This document shows, piece after piece, positions 43,911 through 52,400 of a stretch of DNA of 64,000 nucleotides. The first letter of the stretch is position 1. Every line of letters begins with the position of its first letter. Source of the DNA: Deltaproteobacteria bacterium. Lineage in GTDB: Bacteria > Myxococcota_A > Polyangia > DRWM01 > JAAZOP01. A program made the position numbers and the translations under genes. The stretch is taken from contig JACRCX010000133.1 in assembly GCA_016218815.1 (NCBI GenBank), positions 1 to 64,000 on the forward strand, given 5' to 3'. The notes beneath the pieces are model-generated. The model saw only the letters and a program-made list of their open reading frames with translations, made no database searches and was not told the origin of the DNA.

Positions 43911-45160
43911 TGGCGCTTCGGACGCTCATCGCCGCGATCCTCGCGCTCACCGCGACTTCCCCGGCATCCGCCTCCGTCGCCGACGTGTTCGGCCTCGGCT
44001 CCGCGGCCGTCGGCGCCGGCGACGCCGCGGCGGCCGAAGCGGTCGACTTCGCCGCGTGCCACTACGACCCGGCCGGGCTGGCGGCGGCGCGCGGTCCGAG
44101 CGTGCACCTGGGGTATGCGGTGGCCGACGCGCGCGTGACGGTCGCCGGCCGGGCGCTCGAGGTCGCCCACGCCGGCGGCCTGTTCTTCGGACTGTCGGTG
44201 CCCATCGAGCTGCATTGGTCGTGGCTCGAGTCGGCGGCTCTCGGGCTCGCCCTCTACGGGCCGCCCGACGTCGTCGTCGCGCTGCGGGCCGGTGCGCCCT
44301 GGGAGCCCGGCCTGCCGTACTACGACAACCGCGTCGCCCGCTGGCTGGTGCTTCCGGCGCTGGCGCTGCGCTTCCCGGGCGGCGTCTCGGTCGGGGCCGC
44401 CGTCGACATCTTCGCCGGCATCCGCGGCCCGGTCGAGATCGTGGAAGGGCCCACCGGCGCGGAAGAGGGCCGCACGGAGCTGGAGATGTTCGGCGCGGCC
44501 GCGCCGATCGTCGGCGTGCGATGGGACGTCCGGCGGTGGCTCTCCTTTGCCGTCGTGTATCGCGCCGAGTTCTCGTCGCCGGCGGCGACCGTGGCCCGCG
44601 TGGATGCGGGCGGCGCGACGGTGCGTCTGGAGGCGTCGATGGCGGGCCTCTACCGGCCGCACACCATCGTCGCCGGCGCCGCGGTGCGCGGCGAGCGCTG
44701 GCGCGCGGCGCTCGACCTGTCGTGGGAGCACTGGTCCGCCTTCCGCACGCCGCTGGCCGACGTCGCCGTCGACTGGCAGGGCGTGGGCCTCGATCCCGGC
44801 GCGGTGGAGCTGCCGTTCCGGGACTCGTTCGGCGTGCGCCTGGGAGGCGAGCTGCGTCTGGCCGCGGGCCCGGCGGAGCTGGCGGTGCGTGCGGGCTACG
44901 GCTTCGAGTCGCGCATCCTGCCGGAGGACGCGCCCGGCGCCGCCCTGCTCGACGGCGACAAGCACGTGCTCTCCACCGGCCTCGGCCTTCGACTTCCCCT
45001 GGCGGAGCGCGTCCTGACGCTCGACGCGCACCTGGCGGCCCACCTCCTGGCCGGCGCGTCGGCCGTGTCACCGGGCGCGGAGCGCGGCGACCCGGAGGTC
45101 CGCCTCACGGCCTCGGGCGCCGTTCTTTCCGCAGGCCTCACGCTCGGCGTGGAGTGGTAG
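43907..45160 (+). CDS. FadL/OMPP1-like outer-membrane barrel, first copy
   Basis: A 417-residue barrel protein starting MMALRTLIAAILALTATS. The ATG at 43907 overlaps the matrixin TGA (ATGA), so translation is coupled; a second ATG three bases on is equally possible. A short signal ends near SPASA-S. The mature N-terminus VFGLGSAAVGAGDAAAAEA and CHYDPAGLAAARGPSVHLGY follow the OMPP1 pattern (GxGxAxxG..A..ND/YDPAxL). Alternating hydrophobic strands run to the C-terminal AGLTLGVEW. It is followed one base later by a related barrel gene. The family role is transport of hydrophobic molecules; the substrate is unknown. It lies in a tight run of surface genes. Confidence 0.8.
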   Translation: MMALRTLIAAILALTATSPASASVADVFGLGSAAVGAGDAAAAEAVDFAACHYDPAGLAAARGPSVHLGYAVADARVTVAGRALEVAHAGGLFFGLSVPIELHWSWLESAALGLALYGPPDVVVALRAGAPWEPGLPYYDNRVARWLVLPALALRFPGGVSVGAAVDIFAGIRGPVEIVEGPTGAEEGRTELEMFGAAAPIVGVRWDVRRWLSFAVVYRAEFSSPAATVARVDAGGATVRLEASMAGLYRPHTIVAGAAVRGERWRAALDLSWEHWSAFRTPLADVAVDWQGVGLDPGAVELPFRDSFGVRLGGELRLAAGPAELAVRAGYGFESRILPEDAPGAALLDGDKHVLSTGLGLRLPLAERVLTLDAHLAAHLLAGASAVSPGAERGDPEVRLTASGAVLSAGLTLGVEW

Positions 45161-45161
45161 G

Positions 45162-46433
45162 GTGCGCGCCCGTCTTCCCGCTCTTCTCCTCCTTGCCTTG
45201 GTTCCCTCGGCCGGCGCGGATCCCCTCGACACCCTGGGCTTCGGGCCGCGTGCCGCGGCGATGGGCACCGCGGGGCTGGCCGAAGGCGAGCCCCTGGAGG
45301 CGGCTCACGGCAACCCGGCCGCGGCCGGGACCGGCGCCGGCTTCCGCGCGGCCCTCGGCTGGCTCTTCGCGGCGCCCGTCGCGACCCTCAACGGTGGCGA
45401 CGCGGACCTCGGCGCCGCCCACGGCGTGCTGCTCGGCGCCGCCGTACCGTTCGAGCTGTTCGGCGTGCGTTTCGGCGCGGCCCTGGCGCTGCACGTCCCG
45501 GACCGTTTCCTCGCGCGTGCGGCGCTGCCCGGCGGCACCGAGCCGCGCCTTCTGCGCTGGTCCGACTGGATCCATCGCACGTCGGCGTCCGCGGTCCTCT
45601 CCGTCGACGCCGGCGGCGGCTTCTCGCTCGGCGCGGGAATCGCCGTCCTCGCCGATGCGTCGGCTCGTGGCACGATCGAGATCGGCGCCGCCGGCGGCGA
45701 GACCTGGGGCGCGGCCGACGTGGAGCTGGCGATGCCCCTGCGCGCCGCGCCGCTGGCCGGCCTGCTCTTCCGGCCGACCCCATGGCTGTCCCTGGGCCTG
45801 ACGTTCCGGGGCGAGCTGTCGATGGACGTCGAACTCGACGTCCGCGCCGACGCCGACTTCGCCGACGAGTCCCTGGCCGGGGCCGCGCGCACGCGCCTGC
45901 ACGGTACCTCGACCTACAGCCCGCGGACGCTGGCTTTCGGGCTCACCGGCCGTTGGGCCGGTTTCACCCTGGACGTCGACGTCGCCTGGAACGGCTGGTC
46001 CGGCATCGACCTCCCCTTCGCGCAGACCGACACCGCCATCGCGCTCGGCGCCCCCGCGCCGATCGTCCACCTCCTCTTCCCCCGCCCCGCGTGGCAGGAC
46101 ACGCTCGTCCCGTCCGCGGGGCTCGAGTACGAGTTCGCGGCGGCCGAGCGCCAGACGGTCGCGGTACGCGCCGGGTGGTCGTACGAGTCCAGTCCCGTTC
46201 CGCCGCAGACGGGCCTGGGCAACGTCGCCGATCCCGATCGCCACCTCGTCTCGATCGGCGCCGGCTGGAGGATGGAGCTGGAGGCGGCGGCGATCTTCGC
46301 GGACTTCGCCTTGCAGGCACACGTCCTGGTGCCGCTGCGGGCGGAGAAGGACGTGCCCGAGTTCGCGGGCGAGGATCTCCGGGCGGAGGGCTGCGTCTGG
46401 GCCGGACAGCTCTGGGTGGGGGTGTCGCTGTGA
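45162..46433 (+). CDS. FadL/OMPP1-like outer-membrane barrel, second copy
   Basis: A 423-residue barrel. It starts at GTG one base after the previous stop, MRARLPALLLLALVPSAGA-D, a short clear signal. The mature start DPLDTLGFGPRAAAMGTAGLAEG and AHGNPAAAGTGAGFRAALG matches the OMPP1 family more closely than the preceding gene. Strand-rich sequence continues to the end (LQAHVLVPLRAEKD; CVWAGQLWVGVSL). Tandem copies suggest two related substrates or a two-part complex. It ends with GTGA overlap with the next gene. Confidence 0.82.
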   Translation: MRARLPALLLLALVPSAGADPLDTLGFGPRAAAMGTAGLAEGEPLEAAHGNPAAAGTGAGFRAALGWLFAAPVATLNGGDADLGAAHGVLLGAAVPFELFGVRFGAALALHVPDRFLARAALPGGTEPRLLRWSDWIHRTSASAVLSVDAGGGFSLGAGIAVLADASARGTIEIGAAGGETWGAADVELAMPLRAAPLAGLLFRPTPWLSLGLTFRGELSMDVELDVRADADFADESLAGAARTRLHGTSTYSPRTLAFGLTGRWAGFTLDVDVAWNGWSGIDLPFAQTDTAIALGAPAPIVHLLFPRPAWQDTLVPSAGLEYEFAAAERQTVAVRAGWSYESSPVPPQTGLGNVADPDRHLVSIGAGWRMELEAAAIFADFALQAHVLVPLRAEKDVPEFAGEDLRAEGCVWAGQLWVGVSL

Positions 46434-47830
46434 GGGCGGGCCTGCTCCTGCTGGCGCTCTTCGGCTGCGGGATGCTCGCCCGCGACGAAGCGGTGCCCGA
46501 GCGTCCGTGCGGGGCGGCGGGTCCGTGGAGGCCGGTCGGCGAGGTGGAGGTCTGCCTGGGAACGGCGCGGGCGGTGCCGTCGAGCCCGGAGGGCGGTGCG
46601 GCCGGCGGCTTGTGCGTCGCGAGCGAGGCGGCGGTTTGCGAGGCCGACGGCGACTGCGGCGACGGCGAGCGGTGCCTCTGCGGCCTCTGCCGCGTCGTGC
46701 GCTGCGAGACCTCCTCGCGCTGCGCCGATGGCGAGTCGTGCATCGTCGCGCTCGGGCGCTGCGCCCGTCGTTGCGATCCGGCGGAGCCCCGCGGCTGCCG
46801 CGAAGGCTTTTCGTGCAGCCTGGGCGGGTGCGTCGCCGACTGCCGCGGCGACGCGGATTGCGCGCACGGCGAGACGTGCAACGAAGGCAGCGGCCACTGC
46901 ACGGCGGTGCCGTGCGGCGGCGACTCCGACTGCCCGGACGGGGGGCGGTGCGAGGTCCAGACGGTGGCGGCCGACGTCTCGAACCCCGACGCGTTCGTCC
47001 TCTCGGGCGATGTCGGGGTGCTGGCGGAGGTCCGGCGCCAAGGTCGCTCGGTCGTGCAGCGCCTTGCCTGGCCCTCGACGGGACGGCTCGAGGAAGGCTA
47101 CGTGGTTCTGGAGCCGGAAGAGGCATGGGAGGGGAGCCGTGTCGGAGCGCCGGACGTCCTCGAGCTGACCGACGGCACCCGCCTCTTCTACGCCGGCGGC
47201 GACGACGCGGGCATCGGCGTCGCTCGTCTGGACGCCGGCGGTGCGTTCGTCCGTGCCGCCGGCGGCCCGGTGCTGACGCCGGACTCGGGCTGGGAGGCCG
47301 GTCGGGTCGGCTCGCCCGGTGCGGCGGAGGACGGGGAGGGCGGGATCCTGCTGTTCTACACGGGCGGAGACGATGCCGGGGTCGGCCTGGCGCGTGGTAC
47401 CCCAGGTGAGGAGGTGTTCGAGCGGGTATCGGGCGAGCCGTTGCTGCCGCCCGCGGCTGCCGCGGTGGAGGGCCGCTGGACGGAGCTCGACCGGCTGGCC
47501 GACCCGGACGTTTCGGGACGGACCGACGACGGGAGCCGGCGGATCTTCTTCGCCGCGCGAGGCATCGTGCGTGCGGGCGAAGACGCGGGGGCGGCCGTTC
47601 CGCCGGACTGGAGCATCGGACTGGCGCTGGTCGAGCCTCGACCGTCCGTTCCGCTCGTGACCTTCGATCCGTTCGGCCCGGTGCTGGCGGACCGGACGGG
47701 AGTGGGGGAGGAGTCGGTGCGGGACGAGCGGGGGGCGAGCGTGGTCCGGTGGGGGAACGGATGGCGGATGATCTGGTGGGAGCCGCAGGATGGTGGGGGC
47801 TCGGTCGTCCGGGCCGCCGTCTGTCCCTGA
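46430..47830 (+). CDS. Cys-rich lipoprotein with glycosidase-like propeller repeats
   Basis: A 466-residue lipoprotein. The GTG at 46430 overlaps the TGA of the previous gene; MRAGLLLLALFGC gives lipid Cys13. Residues about 40-190 carry repeated CxxDxDCxxGExC units (CEADGDCGDGERCLCGLC; CRGDADCAHGETCNEGSGHC). The C-terminal half has repeated blade-like segments (RLFYAGGDDAGIGVARL; LLFYTGGDDAGVGLARG; DPDVSGRTDDGSRRIFF) that resemble five-bladed glycosyl hydrolase propellers (GH43/GH32 type). No complete set of catalytic acids can be assigned, so binding is as likely as hydrolysis. As the last of four coupled genes it probably works with the two barrels and the matrixin at the surface. Confidence 0.78.
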   Translation: MRAGLLLLALFGCGMLARDEAVPERPCGAAGPWRPVGEVEVCLGTARAVPSSPEGGAAGGLCVASEAAVCEADGDCGDGERCLCGLCRVVRCETSSRCADGESCIVALGRCARRCDPAEPRGCREGFSCSLGGCVADCRGDADCAHGETCNEGSGHCTAVPCGGDSDCPDGGRCEVQTVAADVSNPDAFVLSGDVGVLAEVRRQGRSVVQRLAWPSTGRLEEGYVVLEPEEAWEGSRVGAPDVLELTDGTRLFYAGGDDAGIGVARLDAGGAFVRAAGGPVLTPDSGWEAGRVGSPGAAEDGEGGILLFYTGGDDAGVGLARGTPGEEVFERVSGEPLLPPAAAAVEGRWTELDRLADPDVSGRTDDGSRRIFFAARGIVRAGEDAGAAVPPDWSIGLALVEPRPSVPLVTFDPFGPVLADRTGVGEESVRDERGASVVRWGNGWRMIWWEPQDGGGSVVRAAVCP

Positions 47831-48237
47831 ACGAATGCGCCCGCTCCTGTGCCAGGGTGACACAGGGCGCGAGGTCGGAGCGTTGGCCACGGGGGGGCCG
47901 GTGATGCCCGCGCGCCGACCGGCAGAGGAGAGCGGGGGAGGCCGACTGGAGAGAGGGGGAGGTACCGTGATGCAGGTTCCCTGGCGCGGCGCCCCGAAAG
48001 CCGGCAGCGGATTCGAAGGGGCGCCGCGCCAGGGCATCCGCACCCGGACCCTCCCCACCTCTCCAGCCGACCTCGCCACCTCTCCCCGTCCGGTCCGGAG
48101 AAGGCTGTCGCGCGGGGCAGGTAGTCCGCTCTCCCAACGGAACGGAACTTGCTGCAAGGCGCCCCCGGATGAGAGCGTCCTTGGCCACGCACATGGCGGC
48201 CGTGCACCCGGAATCCGGGACGGGTCGTCCTTTGGGA
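47831..48237. other. Intergenic region with a nested inverted-repeat element
   Basis: No gene is seen; open frames here are low-complexity shadows. The centre (about 47938-48075) is a nested inverted repeat whose core is the perfect 17-bp pair at 47979-47995 and 48018-48034. Outer arms GAGGCCGACTGGAGAGAGGG and its near-complement at 48049-48075 match imperfectly. The rest has no feature I can name up to the promoter at 48238. Confidence 0.6.
47979..48034. repeat. Perfect 17-bp inverted repeat, 22-base spacer
   Basis: CCCTGGCGCGGCGCCCC (47979-47995) and GGGGCGCCGCGCCAGGG (48018-48034). With its outer arms it has the build of a small non-autonomous (MITE-like) element. No T-run follows, so it is not a classical terminator. 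Confidence 0.8.
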
Positions 48238-48267
48238 TTGACAAACACCGGGGGCAAGGCTTGTATT
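48238..48267 (+). promoter_or_regulatory. Sigma70 promoter for the barrel-metzincin cluster
   Basis: A perfect TTGACA (48238-48243), 18-base spacer, TGTATT (48262-48267). It leaves a leader of about 55 bases to the GTG at 48331. Confidence 0.55.
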
Positions 48268-48330
48268 CCGCCGACATCGGCGGGGTGGCGGTCGCTTCAT
48301 GCGAGATGCATGGGAACGGAGGGTGACATC

Positions 48331-49422
48331 GTGAGGAAGTTGTTCCGCGGTGCCCTGGTGCTGGCGCTTCTGACGTGCCCTGCGTGGGCGGGAGCGCAGG
48401 CGACGAACCCGGACAGCGCGTCCACGACCGCGCCGTCGGAAGAGGAACAGTTGCTGCCGTATCGAGGGACCTCGATCACGTACGAGAATTCCTTCACGGC
48501 GATCAGTCTGAACCCCGACTACGAGCCGGACTACAACCCGAGCTACCTGATGACGTGGGCCTTCAGTCCGCGCTACTACCTGTACGACACGTTGAGCGCG
48601 CGGCTGGGGTTCTCGGTCGACCTGGAGCTCACCGACTCGGACTCGACGCAGCAGCTGTACGAGCCGTGGGTGTCGGACATCTCGCTCGGGTTCATCTACT
48701 CCACCTTCTACACGATCCCGGTGGTGGAGCTGAAGCTGGGCGGCGGCGTGACGTTCGGGTTCCCGACGAGCAAGCTGTCGCAGGCGCGCACGCTGTACCT
48801 GTCGCTGGCGCCGTCGCTGTCGATCCGGCGCAGCTTCGACGTGCTGGGCGGCCTGCAGCTCAGCTACGGCTTCAAGTACACCAAGAACTTCAACCAGTAC
48901 TCCGGGATGGTGACGGAGGACGAGCAGTTCCCGTGCACCAGCTCGGTGGAGAACCAGACCGAGTGCTTCAACATGGGGATGCGGAACCCATCGATGTCGT
49001 TCAGCAACACCTTCGAGGCGAGCATCTACTGGCTGGACAGGCTGTACACGACGCTGTCGTTCGGGATGACCAACACGCTGCTCTACCCCGTCGCGGACGC
49101 GCAGGTCGAGACGCTGGCCGGGGCGGTCGACGTTCCGGCGTCCGAGGACAACACGGACATGCGCGGGTCGTTGGGGTACATGCTGGAGGTCGGATACGAC
49201 GCGTGGGACTTCCTCTCCTTCGCGCTGGGGGTCTCGACGGTGACGGCGCAGCTCGCGGACGACGGCTCGTACCGGCCGCCGTTCATCAACCGGTTCAGTG
49301 CCATCTACTTCGACATCTCGCTGTCGATTGATGGTCTGGTGACGACGATCGAGGACCTGGGTGAGGACGGCGGGGAAGATACGGCTTCGTCGGCGGACGT
49401 CGGCGCGGTTGCCGCGCGGTGA
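48331..49422 (+). CDS. Outer-membrane beta-barrel protein of unknown family
   Basis: A 363-residue exported barrel. The GTG at 48331 was chosen: GGAGGG lies 8 bases upstream and it gives a classical signal MRKLFRGALVLALLTCPAWA with cleavage near AGAQA-T; an ATG 7 codons earlier lacks a ribosome site. The mature part is rich in aromatic alternating strands (YLMTWAFSPRYYLYDTLSARL; SVDLELTDSD; ISLGFIYSTFYTIPVVELKL), with a Cys pair at FPCTSSVENQTEC. The last strand ends AIYFDISLSIDGLV, and an Asp/Glu-rich tail follows. No family name is recognised. It lies 13 bases before the first giant metzincin and has its own promoter, so it may be the export or anchoring partner of the two proteases. Confidence 0.8.
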   Translation: MRKLFRGALVLALLTCPAWAGAQATNPDSASTTAPSEEEQLLPYRGTSITYENSFTAISLNPDYEPDYNPSYLMTWAFSPRYYLYDTLSARLGFSVDLELTDSDSTQQLYEPWVSDISLGFIYSTFYTIPVVELKLGGGVTFGFPTSKLSQARTLYLSLAPSLSIRRSFDVLGGLQLSYGFKYTKNFNQYSGMVTEDEQFPCTSSVENQTECFNMGMRNPSMSFSNTFEASIYWLDRLYTTLSFGMTNTLLYPVADAQVETLAGAVDVPASEDNTDMRGSLGYMLEVGYDAWDFLSFALGVSTVTAQLADDGSYRPPFINRFSAIYFDISLSIDGLVTTIEDLGEDGGEDTASSADVGAVAAR

Positions 49423-49435
49423 ATGGAGGGCTCGG

Positions 49436-52400
49436 ATGACGACGATCATGAGGTTCGGGGCGTTGGTGGCGGCGGCGTCCTTTCTGCTGGTGGCGGGGTG
49501 CACCGAGGACCAGGCGGCGCGCAGCTACGTGCAGGCGAACGTGGTCGACAAGGACGTGTTCGAGGGCGAGTGGTACTACCGCTCGTGCGTGATCCGGACC
49601 GACGACGAGGCGGGGGAGATGGCCTTCCCCGGCGACTGCTCGGCCGACTGGATCAACTTCGGCGGCGGCGCGGCCGTGCCGCGGATCCGGTGGATGATCG
49701 ATCGCGACTACCTGTTCGCGATCCGCTCGTACGACTACGTGGAGGGGGCGAACGTGGAGACCGCGCCGCTGCGGGGTGAGCCGGTCCTGGCGTTCAAGAT
49801 CCTCTCGCACTTCGACATTCGCCGGGACTACAACCCGACGACGGGCGAGGAGGTCAACGTCCTGGTCGAGAACGACTTCGACCAGCACTGGTCGGACCGC
49901 CAGTACATGCGCGTGGACTGGTCCGAGAACCTGGTGATGACGATGGACGTCTTCACCGCCGCGTTGTACGACGCCGTCCAGATCTACACGCGCGACCCCG
50001 CCCCCTCCTTCGTGCAGGAGGGCGGCGACTCGACCGGCGTGCAGTGGCCCGACACGTACCGCCCGCGCTTCGTCCGCACCTCCGTGGCGGAGGACCAGCA
50101 GGAGGGCGTGACGCGCGTGGCCGACTACGGCGCCGAGGGCGAGCTGTACTACATGGATTTCGTGACGCAGGAGGTCTTCACCCCGGGGATGGTGAACGAC
50201 CCCTACACCGGCCAGCTCGTCCCGTGGTGCATGTCGGTCTACATCGACTCCCCGATCTGCACCTCTTCCCTCATGACGGTGCGCAACGCGTTCCTCAAGA
50301 TCCCGCCCGAGCGCGACTACGAGGCCCAGGAGTGGCCGGACTCGCGCTTCAACCAGTTCGGCTTCTGGCGCCTGGGCCGTCCGACGTACGACCAGAGCGA
50401 CGCGGTCGACCCCACCGACCCGCACTGGGGCATGACCGACTTCTGGACCCAGCCCGTGAGCCGCTTCAACATCTGGCAGGACACGCGCGACGCGGCCGGC
50501 AACCTGATTCCCGAGGGCGAGCGCGACGTCCGTCCGGTGTACTTCTACACGACGACCGAGTTCCCGCTGCACCTGCTGCGGCCCGCCGTCCGGATCGCGG
50601 CCGAATGGAACCGCTACTACATGAAGCTGGTGCGCATCCTGCGCGGCCAGGCGCTGCCCGAGTGGGACGACGGCGTTCCGGACGCGGACGGCACGGTCGA
50701 TGAGGTGAAGTGGATCTTCGATCCCGACACGGGCGGCGCGTACACGTGCAGCGCCGGGCCGAACGCTTTCGGGGAGTGCCCGCTGGAGGAGCGGCAGCCG
50801 GCCGCGGATTCCTACGACTGCCGGATTGCGATCGATGCCCGCGATCAGGGCACGCCGGAGCTGCCGGCCATCGGTCGGCCCGCCGGTGTCGGGTCGTATA
50901 AGGCCTATGACCAGAATGTCCGCGCGGACACGGATTTCACGGACGACCGCTGGCTCTCGATGGAGGGCCCGGAGTGCGTGGTGGTCGGCCGCGTGAACTC
51001 CTGCATCCGCCACCCCGCGGGCCGCGACGGCCCGAACGACCCCGGCGAGGCGTGCGAGGAGCGCGGGGACATGCGCTACTCGTTCCTCTCCTACGTCAAC
51101 GAGGTGTCCACGGGCTGGTCGGGAGTCGCCGAGATGCGGGCCGACCCGGTCACGGGCGAGTTCATCGTCGGCGAGGCCAACGTGGGCGGCTCGCAGCTCG
51201 ACATCTGGCGCACCCGCGTCCTCTCCGAGATCGACCTCGAGACCGGGAAGTACTCCGAAGAGGCCTACTACATGGGCGAGGAGTACCGCGAGTACATCGA
51301 CAACCTCGGCGGCAACGTCGACCGTCCCGCGATCCCGCAGCGCGAGCTGCCGCCGGTGGACGCGCTGACCTCCGGGCCGGCCGCGATCGGCGTGCCGTAC
51401 TCCGAGATGACGCGCAACATGGAGCGCGCCTTCGCGCGCGCCGAGCAGCTCAAGGGCGAGGCCGGGCGGGCCAACATCTACTCCGACCGCGTCCGCAGCC
51501 TCGTCGGGAGCGACCTGGAGCGCGTGCTGTTCGACAACGAGGAGGCGATGGCGGCGAACGATATCGCCAAGCTCTCGCCGGGCGTGACCAGTACCGCCGA
51601 AGGACGTCTCGACCTGGCGTCCCTCTTCCGTACCCCGCTGCCGCAGCGCATGGCAGAGGAGCGACGCATGGAGAACCGCTACATGCGCGGCAGCGTCACC
51701 CGCCCGCCGATCTTCGTCGATCACTCGGTCGGCGGCTTCGTCGAGCGGCTCGAGGCGAGCTTCCCGGGCATCCTGGACCGCGAGCCCCAGCTCACCTTCC
51801 TCCTGGACCAGTACCTCTACCGCCCACTGATCATCCACGAGTTCGGCCACGTGCTCGGCCTGCGCCACAATTTCGCCGGCAGCGCCGACCGCGACAACTA
51901 CTTCCCGCAGTACTACGCCATCGAGGACGCCAATCCCTGGCCGGACGAGGCGGACTACGACACCGACGAGGACGGCCATCTGAACAACATGGAGATGGTC
52001 GACTTCGCGCAGGCGCAGGAACAGGTCAAGCGCGACCGCCAGAAGGCGGGTTCCAAGGTCTTCGAGAACGCCGCGATCATGGACTACACCGGCAACTGGT
52101 ACGACGAGCTGGCCGGCATGCCCTCCTACGACGTCGGCGCCATGTACTTCGGGTACGGCGACATCGTCGAGGTCTGGGAGACCGACGGGACGACGGCGCC
52201 CCGCCCCGACCGCAACCGGGTCCACTACTGGAAGTACTACAACGGCGGCGAGTCCTGCTCCACCGACTCCGACTGCCCGTTCGCCGCCGGCACCCCAGGC
52301 GAAGCCGCGCTTATGGCCGAACAGGTCGATGCCGGAGTCACCCAGCGCTGCGTCGACTGGAACACCACCTTCGGCACGACGCGGGGCTGCTCCAACATGC

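Noticed and set aside
47790..48326. A 178-residue plus-strand frame between two operons
   Set aside because: It consists of translated inverted-repeat DNA and the promoter region, with no ribosome site or protein-like composition.
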